From contig CAPGBJ010000018.1 in the NCBI GenBank assembly GCA_948616425.1, positions 1 through 41,752 on the forward strand: 41,752 nucleotides of DNA, read 5' to 3'. Positions 23,108-30,658 of this stretch are shown here, piece by piece (position 1 is the first letter of the stretch; each line of letters begins with the position of its first letter). The DNA is from an uncultured Oscillospiraceae bacterium. Lineage in GTDB: Bacteria > Bacillota > Clostridia > Oscillospirales > Oscillospiraceae. The notes beneath the pieces were generated by a model, which worked only from the letters and a program-made list of their open reading frames with translations, was not told the DNA's origin and did not search any database. The position numbers and the translations under genes were made by a program.

Positions 23108-24481
23108 ATGTTTCTGCCCAAAAAGAGAGGGACCCCCAATCCAAACCCCGTGAAGCTGTCATCCTGCGACTTTCGAGACGGCCAGCAGTCTCTGTTCGCA
23201 ACGCGGATGAGGACGGAGGACATGGTTCCGATTTTACGACAAATGGACGACTTTGGCTTTTCCTGCATCGAGATGTGGGGCGGTGCCACCTTTGACACCT
23301 GTATCCGCTTTTTGAACCAGGACCCCTGGGACCGGATCCGGGTCTTCAAACAGCATGTCACAAAAACTCCCCTGCGGATGCTGCTGCGCGGACAAAATTT
23401 GCTGGGGTACACCCCATACCCAGACGACGTGGTGGGCCGCTTTGTGGCGGCCGCCTCCAGGGCCGGCATCGACATCTTTCTCGTGTTTGACGGGTTGAAC
23501 GATATCCGCAACTGCAGGGCCGCGGCAAAGGCCGTTCTGGCCGCGGGAAAGCTGGTAGAGGGAAATATCCAGTTTACCTCCAGTCCGGTACACACCGTCG
23601 CGTCCTTTGTCAGAACGGCGCAGGAATATGTGGATATCGGCGCCACCGCCGTTCACCTGGAGGATATGGGCGGGATGATTGATCCAGTCACCGCGGCAAA
23701 GACGGTGGAAGCGGTGAAACATGCAGTGGCGGTGCCGGTCCACTATCACGCCCACTGCACAGGCGGCATGACCGAGATTACCTACTGGGAGGTGGCCAAG
23801 GCAGGCGCAGATGTGCTGGACGTGGATGTCTCCGCCTTCGCCATGGGAACCAGTCATCCGGCCGCGGAGAGTATCATTGCCGCGCTCCAAAACACCCCCC
23901 GGGACACCGGTCTGGACTATCGCAAGCTGCATGGAATTAATACTTATTTGAAAGCAATGCGGGAAAAATATCGTACCAGCGCCACTCAGATGGCGGGTGT
24001 GGACATCAATGTGGTAGAACATCAAATTCCAGGCGGTATGTACTCTAACTTGGAGGCACAGCTTAAGGAAATGGGGGCGCAGGACCGCATGGAGGAGATT
24101 CTAAAGGAGGTAATCTGCGTGCGGAAAGACCTGGGCTACCCGCCGCTGGGCACCCCCTTCTCTCAGATGTGCGGCGCCCAGGCGACGACCAATGTCCTGT
24201 TGGGAAAGCGATATCAGGTCGTTTCGAAAGAAATCAAGGCCTATGTTCAGGGCCGATACGGCAAGGCGCCCGGCCCCGTCTCGGAGGAACTGAAACAGTT
24301 GATCCTTCCGGATGGGGAGGCCCCCATTACCTGCCGTCCAGCAGATTTATTGCAGCCGGTCTACACGGCCAAACAGGCGGAAATTGGCTCTATCGCCCGT
24401 ACCGAGGAGGATGTGCTGACCTATATCATGTTCCCCCAGGCGGGATTGGAGTTTTTAAAGCGCAAGTATGGCTTGGCCTGA
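23108..24481 (+). CDS. Biotin-independent carboxyltransferase-like DRE-TIM enzyme
   Basis: 457 aa, homologous to oxaloacetate decarboxylase alpha (OadA) and pyruvate carboxylase subunit B. Signatures are FRDGQQSLFATRMRTEDM, WGGATFDTCIRFL, LLRGQNLLGY and FAMGTSHPAAES. It ends right after the PYC/OADA domain (IMFPQAGLEFLKRKYGLA), with no biotin-carrier domain or AMKM motif; no biotin partner is in the window. Metal ligands Asp24, His214 and His216 are kept, but residue 185, where the family has its carbamylated Lys (IKDM), is Glu (LEDM). It therefore may be a lyase, aldolase or decarboxylase rather than a biotin carboxyltransferase. Start 23108 follows GGGAG at 8 nt; an in-frame ATG at 23072 lies inside the isomerase gene. 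Confidence 0.88.
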   Translation: MFLPKKRGTPNPNPVKLSSCDFRDGQQSLFATRMRTEDMVPILRQMDDFGFSCIEMWGGATFDTCIRFLNQDPWDRIRVFKQHVTKTPLRMLLRGQNLLGYTPYPDDVVGRFVAAASRAGIDIFLVFDGLNDIRNCRAAAKAVLAAGKLVEGNIQFTSSPVHTVASFVRTAQEYVDIGATAVHLEDMGGMIDPVTAAKTVEAVKHAVAVPVHYHAHCTGGMTEITYWEVAKAGADVLDVDVSAFAMGTSHPAAESIIAALQNTPRDTGLDYRKLHGINTYLKAMREKYRTSATQMAGVDINVVEHQIPGGMYSNLEAQLKEMGAQDRMEEILKEVICVRKDLGYPPLGTPFSQMCGAQATTNVLLGKRYQVVSKEIKAYVQGRYGKAPGPVSEELKQLILPDGEAPITCRPADLLQPVYTAKQAEIGSIARTEEDVLTYIMFPQAGLEFLKRKYGLA

Positions 24482-24517
24482 CAAATACCACTCAGCAACA
24501 ACGGGGAGGGACAGACC

Positions 24518-25795
24518 GTGGCAATGACCATCGCAGAAAAAATATTAGCCAGCCACAGCGGGCGAGAATTTGTGCGTCCAGGCGACTATGTCACCGCAAA
24601 AATTGATCTCGCGGGCATCAAATATTCCATATTGGACATTCCCAACGGTATGAAAAACGCTGGGATTGAGGGCGGGCTAACCCACGTTTGGGACCGCAGC
24701 CGGGTCGTGATCGTCAACGACTACGACGGTCCCGCGCCAGATAAGAACGTTAAAACCGCCCAGAGACAAAAAGAGGCGCGGGAGTTTGTGCAGCGGATGC
24801 AATTTCAGCATTTTTACGATGTCTCTGAGGGGATCTGCCATCAGGTGATCTTGGATCAAGGTTTTGTGGTTCCTGGGAGTCTTGCGGTTGTCACCGATTC
24901 CCACGCCCCCATCTACGGCGCGCTCAACTGTGCCGGAACCGGGATTGGAGAGGCGGAAATGGCCTGGGTGCTGACCTATGGTTCGCTCTGGTTTCAGGTT
25001 CCAAAGACCATAAAAATAGTGGTAACGGGCGCATTTTCCCCTGGCGTGATGCCCAAAGATTTATATCTGTATCTCTCTGGCCAATTTGGAACAGACTTTG
25101 CCCAATATCACTCGCTGGAGTGGTATGGCCCCGCCATTCAAAGCATGAGCCTGGACGGTCGGATGTGTCTGGGCAATCAGGCGGAAGAATTGGGCGCCAA
25201 ATTCTGTCTCTTTGAGGCAGATGAAAAGGTATTCCGCTTTCTGCAGGGACGCGCCAGATACCCCTACCAGCCGGTCACCGCCGACCCAGACGCCCACTAT
25301 CAGCAAGTCATTACGGTGGACGCGGATGGGCTGGTCCCCATGGTGGCCCTCCCCCACGACATGTCGGTCGTCTGTCCGGCGGACCGCCTGGGCACCGTGC
25401 CCATTCATCAGGCCAGCATTGGTGGCTGCGCCAGCGGAAGGCTGGAGGACATCGCCGCAGCCGCCGCAATTTTGAAGGGGCGCAGAATCCAAAAACAAGT
25501 CCGCTGTATTGTCGGGGCCGCCGATCAGGAGGTCTTCTGCGGCGCAATCCGGGCGGGCTATATTGAGACGCTTGTGGCCGCAGGAGTCACCGTTTGCCAC
25601 CCCCACTGCGGCCCCTGTACAGGAGGCATCGGCGCACTGGCGGATGGAGAGACCTGCATTACAGCCACCACCCGCAACTTTAAAGGGCGTATGGGCAGCC
25701 CTAACGCAGAAATCTATATGGCCTCTCCAGCGACGGTGGCGGCGTCCGCGCTGACAGGATTTATTACAGATCCACGGGAGGTGATGGGCCTTTGA
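24518..25795 (+). CDS. LeuC/DmdA-like hydro-lyase large subunit
   Basis: 425 aa, the size of the archaeal-type/clostridial LeuC or dimethylmaleate hydratase large subunit. The three [4Fe-4S] cysteines are present: Cys304 (IGGCASGR), Cys364 and Cys367 (HPHCGPCTGG). The substrate-region DSH is at 127-129, and the C-terminal TRNFKGRMGSPNAEIYMASP motif is classic. The first-Cys motif departs from the usual GSCTNGR and DSHT has become DSHA. It adds or removes water on a carboxylate with its partner. GTG start at 24518 follows GGAGGG. The stop overlaps the small-subunit start by 4 bases. The context does not support leucine biosynthesis, because no leuA or leuB is nearby. Confidence 0.92.
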   Translation: MAMTIAEKILASHSGREFVRPGDYVTAKIDLAGIKYSILDIPNGMKNAGIEGGLTHVWDRSRVVIVNDYDGPAPDKNVKTAQRQKEAREFVQRMQFQHFYDVSEGICHQVILDQGFVVPGSLAVVTDSHAPIYGALNCAGTGIGEAEMAWVLTYGSLWFQVPKTIKIVVTGAFSPGVMPKDLYLYLSGQFGTDFAQYHSLEWYGPAIQSMSLDGRMCLGNQAEELGAKFCLFEADEKVFRFLQGRARYPYQPVTADPDAHYQQVITVDADGLVPMVALPHDMSVVCPADRLGTVPIHQASIGGCASGRLEDIAAAAAILKGRRIQKQVRCIVGAADQEVFCGAIRAGYIETLVAAGVTVCHPHCGPCTGGIGALADGETCITATTRNFKGRMGSPNAEIYMASPATVAASALTGFITDPREVMGL

Positions 25796-26298
25796 TCTGT
25801 GGAAGGGTTATTAAATTAGGGGATCGGGTGAATACAGACGTGATTGCGCCGGGCCGTTGGAAGGGCGAAGGTCTGGAGTCGCTCAAACTGCACACGATGG
25901 AGGCCATTCTGCCCGACTTTCACCGCTTAGTCAGGCCTGGGGATATCCTGGTGGCCGGGCGGGACTTTGGGTGCGGCTCCCACCGGGAGCAGGCGGTTAC
26001 TGTGCTGCAGGCTCTGGGCATCCAAGCCCTTGCTGCCGAATCCATTGCGCGGCTCTACTTCCGAAACGGCATTGCGCTTGGCCTCCCAGTCTTTCCAGCA
26101 AGTGGGATCTGGTCTATGACGCAGCAGTTTGATCAACTGCAAATTGCAGTTGGCCCCGACTCCATCCAGCTGAAAAACTGCACATCGGGCCAGTCGATGT
26201 GCATTCCCTCCCTCTCGCCGGAGATGCGAGAGATTTTGGAGGCAGGCGGAATTTTCCCCTCGCTCAAACGCCTTCTGGGTGGGTGCGGCAAGCCCTAA
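25792..26298 (+). CDS. LeuD/DmdB-like hydro-lyase small subunit
   Basis: 168 aa, a swivel-domain subunit that completes the active site of the preceding large subunit. It shows GRVIKLGDRVNTDVIAPGR, then RDFGCGSHREQAVTVLQALG (family: GCGSSREHA) and FRNGIALGLPVF. The specificity loop after PGR reads WKGEGLESL, unlike the YLRT or YLVY types, so the substrate may be unusual. The start is TTG at 25792, 6 nt after a near-perfect GGAGGTGA, overlapping the large-subunit stop as TTGA; this implies tight coupling and equal production. Confidence 0.93.
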   Translation: MICGRVIKLGDRVNTDVIAPGRWKGEGLESLKLHTMEAILPDFHRLVRPGDILVAGRDFGCGSHREQAVTVLQALGIQALAAESIARLYFRNGIALGLPVFPASGIWSMTQQFDQLQIAVGPDSIQLKNCTSGQSMCIPSLSPEMREILEAGGIFPSLKRLLGGCGKP

Positions 26299-26369
26299 AA
26301 CAGCCGAACACGGATGTCCCAGAGCAAATGAAAACCCTGCCCCTGACGCCGCACGGTCTCTTTTTCCGC

Positions 26370-26398
26370 TTGCAAAATGTCCTCTTTTATTGTATACT
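26370..26398 (+). promoter_or_regulatory. Internal promoter before the YdcF-like gene
   Basis: TTGCAA (26370-26375), 17-nt spacer, TATACT (26393-26398) lie in the 221-bp gap after the LeuD-like gene, so the last gene of the locus may be expressed separately. Confidence 0.65.
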
Positions 26399-26519
26399 CA
26401 AGCAGCTCAAGCTACCCTGGCTTACACCCCCCGCGCCAGGGAAATACCAGAGCGGCTTCACGCCCCCTCAGTCCACGGCGGGCACCGAAGCCGCTCTCAG
26501 AGATGCAGGAGGTTCTATC

Positions 26520-27182
26520 GTGGACGATTTAGCCTTTTCCAGTTTAAAGACGATCTGGGATTATATGCACATGGATATGCAGCCCTGCCCTGCCGACTGC
26601 ATCATTGGTTTTGGCAATTACAATGGCGACATTGCCAGGAGGGCCGCGGAGTTATACCAGGAGGGCTACGCCCCAAAGGTTTTGTTTACCGGCGGCCTTG
26701 GGCGGAACACGAATACACTTTGGAGGACATCCAGCGAAGCGGAACGCTTCGCCAGCATCGCCCGGCAGGAGGGCGTGCCGGAGGCCGATCTGATTTTGGA
26801 GACTCAGTCCACAAACACGGCGGAAAACATACTCTTTACCCGCAAAAAATTGGAGGAGATGAACCTCCCCGTCAAAAAAATATTGGGTGTCCATCAGCCC
26901 TTCATGGAGAGGCGGATTTTTGCCGCCCTGAAGGTATATTGGCCCGAGATCCAGGCAGTGATTACCTCTCCACAGGTGAGCATTGAGGAATACCTTGACC
27001 ACTCCATCCGGCAGGGCCTGGAGGAAAAGGCGGCCATTGATGTCATTGTTGGAGATTTTCAAAGAATGGATCTCTACGCCAAAAAGGGCTTTCAAATCCC
27101 CCAGGATATTCCCAGTCAGGCGTGGGAGGCCTTTCACACCATGGTTCAGCTGGGGTATACAGGCCAGCTGATCTCGGAGTGA
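26520..27182 (+). CDS. YdcF/DUF218-family protein
   Basis: 220 aa. Contains the DUF218 core: CIIGFGNYNGDIARRAAELY, KVLFTGGLG, then SEAERFASIARQEGVPEADL and ILETQSTNTAENI. E. coli YdcF, a cytosolic family member, binds S-adenosylmethionine; others are linked to envelope or vancomycin-related functions, so no role is assigned. There is no membrane segment. A longer open frame starts at 26199, inside the LeuD-like gene, but GTG at 26520 has AGGAGG 7 nt upstream and matches the domain boundary. It is downstream of the hydro-lyase genes but has its own promoter. Confidence 0.85.
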   Translation: MDDLAFSSLKTIWDYMHMDMQPCPADCIIGFGNYNGDIARRAAELYQEGYAPKVLFTGGLGRNTNTLWRTSSEAERFASIARQEGVPEADLILETQSTNTAENILFTRKKLEEMNLPVKKILGVHQPFMERRIFAALKVYWPEIQAVITSPQVSIEEYLDHSIRQGLEEKAAIDVIVGDFQRMDLYAKKGFQIPQDIPSQAWEAFHTMVQLGYTGQLISE

Positions 27183-27209
27183 CTTCCAGATCTGCCCTTG
27201 ACAGCACAG

Positions 27210-27241
27210 GAGTCCCCTCCGGCTTCAGCCGGAGGGGACTC
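27210..27241. terminator. Hairpin between the YdcF-like gene and nanA
   Basis: A perfect 14-bp stem (GAGTCCCCTCCGGC and complement, loop TTCA) between convergent genes. The T-tract is interrupted (TTACCTCTTTT on the plus strand), so it is a probable terminator. Confidence 0.75.
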
Positions 27242-27277
27242 TTACCTCTTTTCCTACACAGTTTACGAAAAACTGTT

Positions 27278-28204
27278 TCAGCCCTTTGAACCCGCTTCGC
27301 AATATTTCGCTATGGCCGCCTGGATCATTTTGCAAGCTTCCTCGATCACAGGCCGATCCTCCTCTGTCAGCTCCAGCAGAGGCGCACGGACACTTCCCAC
27401 GTCCGGCCCGCCCTGGTGGCGGATGATCTCCTTGATGACCGCATACATGTTGCCCTGGGCAGAACACATCTGATAGATGATGCGGCAGCACTCATTCTGG
27501 ACCTCCCGCCCCTTCTCCAGCTCACCGGCCTGGAAGCAGCGGAAAATCTCTAGATACAGCTCAGGCATGGCGGCATAGGTCCCGCCGATTCCGCCAGCGG
27601 CCCCGGCAGCCAGTCCGGACAGCAGCTGCTCGTCCGGTCCGTTGAAGACCAAAGCCCCCTCATCACGCCACATCTGGATGTCCTGAACGGGCATAGAGGA
27701 ATTCTTAACCCCGATGACGCGGGGATTTTTCAGCATCTCCTGAAGCAGAGGCACAGTGAGGGCCACACCCGCCAGCTGAGGAATGTTGTAAATGATAAAG
27801 TCGGTATTGGGCGCAGCGGCAGAGATATCGTTCCAATATTTGGCGATTCCCTTGGGGGGCAGGTGGAAGTAGATGGGCGGAATCGCCGCAATGGCATCCA
27901 CGCCCAAACGCTCAGCGTGAGCGGCCAGTTCCTGGCTGTCGGCCGTATTGTTGCAGGCCACATGGGCGATGACGGTCAGCTTGCCGCCCACCTCTGCCAT
28001 CACATGCTCCAGGGTCTCCTTCCGCTCCGCCACACTCTGGTAGATACACTCTCCAGAGGATCCGCCCACATACAGGCCCTTGACGCCCTTATTCAGCAGA
28101 TACCTCGCCAGGCCGCGGACGGCCTGGCCGTCTACCTTCCCCTCTTTATCGTAGCAGGCGTAAAAGGCCGGAATAATTCCCTGGTACTTGGACAGGTCTT
28201 GCAT
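27278..28204 (-). CDS. nanA: N-acetylneuraminate lyase
   Basis: 308 aa, DHDPS/NAL superfamily. Cleaves N-acetylneuraminate to N-acetylmannosamine and pyruvate through a Schiff base. The pyruvate-binding GGSSGE is at 47-52, the catalytic Tyr139 is in FIIYNIPQLAGV and the Schiff-base Lys167 is in IGVKNSSMPVQD; these correspond to Tyr137 and Lys165 of E. coli NanA. The NIPQLAGV and IYQSVAERKE features favour NanA over DapA. ATG at 28204 follows AGGAG at 8 nt; a GTG nine bases upstream is less well placed. It is the last gene of the ABC importer-YhcH-nanA operon. Confidence 0.94.
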   Translation of the reverse strand: MQDLSKYQGIIPAFYACYDKEGKVDGQAVRGLARYLLNKGVKGLYVGGSSGECIYQSVAERKETLEHVMAEVGGKLTVIAHVACNNTADSQELAAHAERLGVDAIAAIPPIYFHLPPKGIAKYWNDISAAAPNTDFIIYNIPQLAGVALTVPLLQEMLKNPRVIGVKNSSMPVQDIQMWRDEGALVFNGPDEQLLSGLAAGAAGGIGGTYAAMPELYLEIFRCFQAGELEKGREVQNECCRIIYQMCSAQGNMYAVIKEIIRHQGGPDVGSVRAPLLELTEEDRPVIEEACKMIQAAIAKYCEAGSKG

Positions 28205-28216
28205 GATAATCACTCC

Positions 28217-28675
28217 TCAATCGTCATAAATCCGCACTTTAAAAACCACTTTGGACACTGTCTCCGGCTGTTCCAGGCACATTTTGATCCGGTGAGCGTC
28301 ATTGGGAAAGACCACTAGAAATTCCCCGGGAGACAGGGTCAGCTTGTGATGGGCCAGGCCCCGGTAGGCGTAAAAGTCGTTGGCCTCCACCCGGTCAAAC
28401 TCGGCCAGCTCTGCCGGCGGAGCGATCTCTACCCCCTCGGAGCCCTCCACCATAATGTGGATATCCAGATACTTCTTGTGGGCCTCGAAGAAGCTCTCCT
28501 CCTCTGGAACTGTCTCATAGGTGAAGCGGGTGGCATACACATCGCTCCCTCTCAGCTCCACCCGCTGGCCCCCTACGCGGCCTAGAAATTCCGGCTGGAT
28601 GTGCTCCAGCGCCAGGTCCAGGTTGGGATGGATGCCCCGGTAAGACAGCGCGTCGCTGTTCTTTGCGTAGATCAT
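28217..28675 (-). CDS. YhcH/YjgK/YiaL family protein (NanQ-like)
   Basis: 152 aa, DUF386 cupin fold. Key features are EAHKKYLDIHIMVEGSEGVE, HHKLTLSPGEFLVVFPNDAH and a final VSKVVFKV strand; the His/Glu/Asp residues form the metal site. E. coli NanQ (YhcH) is an N-acetylneuraminate anomerase, which speeds conversion between sialic acid anomers for NanA. The position directly between the transporter and nanA genes (4 bp after the permease stop, 12 bp before nanA) strongly supports that role. Confidence 0.94.
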   Translation of the reverse strand: MIYAKNSDALSYRGIHPNLDLALEHIQPEFLGRVGGQRVELRGSDVYATRFTYETVPEEESFFEAHKKYLDIHIMVEGSEGVEIAPPAELAEFDRVEANDFYAYRGLAHHKLTLSPGEFLVVFPNDAHRIKMCLEQPETVSKVVFKVRIYDD

Positions 28676-28679
28676 GCCC

Positions 28680-29609
28680 CTACCCCTTTACAGCACCCAT
28701 GGTAATGCCCTGGGTGAAATATTTCTGGAAAATCAGGAACACGATGATGATAGGAATCGCCGCCAGGGCCGCGCCCGCCATCAGCAGGCCCATATTGACC
28801 GTGGTGTCATTTTGCAGCGTGGCAATTCCCAAAGAGATGGTGTTGTTGTTTCCGCTGGGCAGCATGACCAGCTGCATAAAATAGTCGTTCCAGGAGTTTA
28901 TAAAAGTAAAGATGGCCAAGGCGCCGATTCCCGGCTTGACCATGGGAACCACAATGGTAGCGAAGGTGCCAAACTCGCTGGAGCCGTCTACCCGGGCGGC
29001 CTCGAGAATCTCTCCCGGGATGCCCTCAGAAAACTGCTTCATCAGGAACACGCCGAAGGGCCAGCCCACAGTGGGGAGGATGACCGCCCAGATATTGTCC
29101 CACATCCGCAGGACCGCGACCTCTTTAATCAAGGGGATCAGCACCACCTGCTTGGGCAGCGCCATGGCGCACACGATGAGGGAGAACACAATAGCCCGGC
29201 CGCGAAAACGCTTTTTAGCCAGGGCATAGCCCGCCATGGCAGCGGTGATACAGGTGAGGATCATGGCCATCACTGACATAAACACGGTGTTGACCAGCCA
29301 GCGGAAGGCCGCGGGAACCGTGGGGCCTGTGGAGAAAAAGATGTCCTCCTGGTTCGGCGAGATCCACCGTCCGAAGGGCACCGCCAGCTCCCAGAGGGGA
29401 GCGGTGCGCTTGCTGAACAGGTCATCGAAATTGTTCATCACCCACTCAGTGGGCCACCACACCGGCTTGGGGTTGTAGATATCCAGCGAGGGCTTGAAGG
29501 CGCCGGTAACGATCCAGTACAGTGGGAAGAGGAACAGGAAAGCCAGAATGACCAGTACAATCACAGAGAATACCTTATAGGCTTTTTTACGTCCTGATTC
29601 GTTTATCAT
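28680..29609 (-). CDS. ABC importer permease (MalG type)
   Basis: 309 aa with six membrane helices, of the carbohydrate uptake (CUT1) permease family. The ATPase-coupling EAA loop reads EAARVDGSSEFGTFATIVVP. The N-terminal FLFLFPLYWIVTGAFKPS is typical of MalG-type subunits. It works with the permease 15 bp upstream and the binding protein further up. No ATPase gene is nearby, as is common for CUT1 systems that share a multi-task ATPase such as MsmK. Confidence 0.93.
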   Translation of the reverse strand: MINESGRKKAYKVFSVIVLVILAFLFLFPLYWIVTGAFKPSLDIYNPKPVWWPTEWVMNNFDDLFSKRTAPLWELAVPFGRWISPNQEDIFFSTGPTVPAAFRWLVNTVFMSVMAMILTCITAAMAGYALAKKRFRGRAIVFSLIVCAMALPKQVVLIPLIKEVAVLRMWDNIWAVILPTVGWPFGVFLMKQFSEGIPGEILEAARVDGSSEFGTFATIVVPMVKPGIGALAIFTFINSWNDYFMQLVMLPSGNNNTISLGIATLQNDTTVNMGLLMAGAALAAIPIIIVFLIFQKYFTQGITMGAVKG

Positions 29610-29624
29610 ATTTCCTGCCCCCCC

Positions 29625-30554
29625 TTACTTTTCTTTCGCCAGACGGAATTGGATGGCGGACATGATCCCAATGAAGATGGCCAGAACCACACCCATGGCG
29701 TTGGCGTAGCCGAAGTGGCCGGCCTGTTCCGTGAGCTTAAAGGCGGTGTAGTAGATGTAGTACATGACGGTATCGGTAGCGTGGCTGGGTCCTCCCTGGG
29801 TCAACAGCTGGATCAGGGCGAAACACTGGAAGGAGTTGATGGTGGTAATGACCAGGATGTACAGAGTGGTGGGCATCATCTGGGGCCACTTCACCTTCCA
29901 AAAGACCTGCATATCGGTGGCGCCGTCCACCTCAGCGGCCTCAATGAGGGTGGTGTCTACATTGCCCAGGGCGGAGACATAGAGCACAATGGGCTGACCC
30001 ACCGAGGTGGTGAACAGAATGACGATAATACAGCCCAGGGCCGTCTTAGGGTCGCCCAGCCAGTTGATGTTCTGTTCAATCAGGCCCACGCCCTTCAGCG
30101 CCGTATTCAGAATGCCGGTGTAGTTGTCATACATCCACCGCCAGACCACGGTGACAGCCACCGAACCGGTGACCACGGGCAGGTAAAAAATACAGCGAAA
30201 AGCGGACAGGGCGACGTTGTTCAGCTTATAGATGGCGGAACCCACCCAGAGAGAGAACGCACATACGGTGGGCACGCTGACAATCACAATGATGAAGGTG
30301 TTTAGCAGTCCCTTTTGAAAGACCTTGTCCTGGAACAGCTTGATAAAGTTTTCCAGTCCGATAAATTGGCCAAACATGGCCGCATCATGCATATTGGTGG
30401 CGGTCAGGCTGGTAAAAATGCAGATGAACATGGGGATAATGACAAACCCCACAAAGAAGATCAGGCTGGGGAGCATGAACAGATAGCCCGCCAAATCCTC
30501 CCGCCACTGAAGCGCCCGACTCATAGGCGCTGACGATTTTGCCAAAGTAGACAC
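29625..30554 (-). CDS. ABC importer permease (MalF/UgpA type)
   Basis: 309 aa, six membrane helices. Starts with AGYLFMLPSLIFFVGFVIIP, the usual first helix of MalF/UgpA-like subunits, and has the EAA loop IEAAEVDGATDMQVFWKVKW. It forms the membrane channel with the downstream MalG-type subunit. Gene order binding protein-permease-permease-YhcH-nanA corresponds to the SAT-type sialic acid importer of gut Firmicutes such as Ruminococcus gnavus. Confidence 0.93.
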   Translation of the reverse strand: MSTLAKSSAPMSRALQWREDLAGYLFMLPSLIFFVGFVIIPMFICIFTSLTATNMHDAAMFGQFIGLENFIKLFQDKVFQKGLLNTFIIVIVSVPTVCAFSLWVGSAIYKLNNVALSAFRCIFYLPVVTGSVAVTVVWRWMYDNYTGILNTALKGVGLIEQNINWLGDPKTALGCIIVILFTTSVGQPIVLYVSALGNVDTTLIEAAEVDGATDMQVFWKVKWPQMMPTTLYILVITTINSFQCFALIQLLTQGGPSHATDTVMYYIYYTAFKLTEQAGHFGYANAMGVVLAIFIGIMSAIQFRLAKEK

Positions 30555-30585
30555 CCCTTTCTCTCAAGTCGCTGGGAAAATAGGA

Positions 30586-30622
30586 CGCGCCCCCTCCCCG
30601 CGCGGGGCGGGGAGGGGGCGCG
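30586..30622 (-). promoter_or_regulatory. Intercistronic hairpin after the binding-protein gene
   Basis: A perfect 16-bp GC-rich stem (CGCGCCCCCTCCCCGC and its complement, loop GCGGG) lies between the binding-protein and permease genes. On the minus strand no T-run follows. Such hairpins commonly protect binding-protein mRNA and lower permease expression. Confidence 0.75.
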
Positions 30623-30658
30623 AAACCCTTATCGTTTCACCCGAATTATGTATCCAAA

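Noticed and set aside
23108..24481. Classic biotin-dependent oxaloacetate decarboxylase alpha subunit
   Set aside because: No biotin domain or attachment motif, no beta or gamma subunit genes nearby, and Glu instead of the carbamylated Lys.
24518..26298. Leucine biosynthesis leuCD
   Set aside because: No leuA, leuB or ilv genes nearby; active-site motifs deviate and the operon context is carboxylate uptake and isomerisation.
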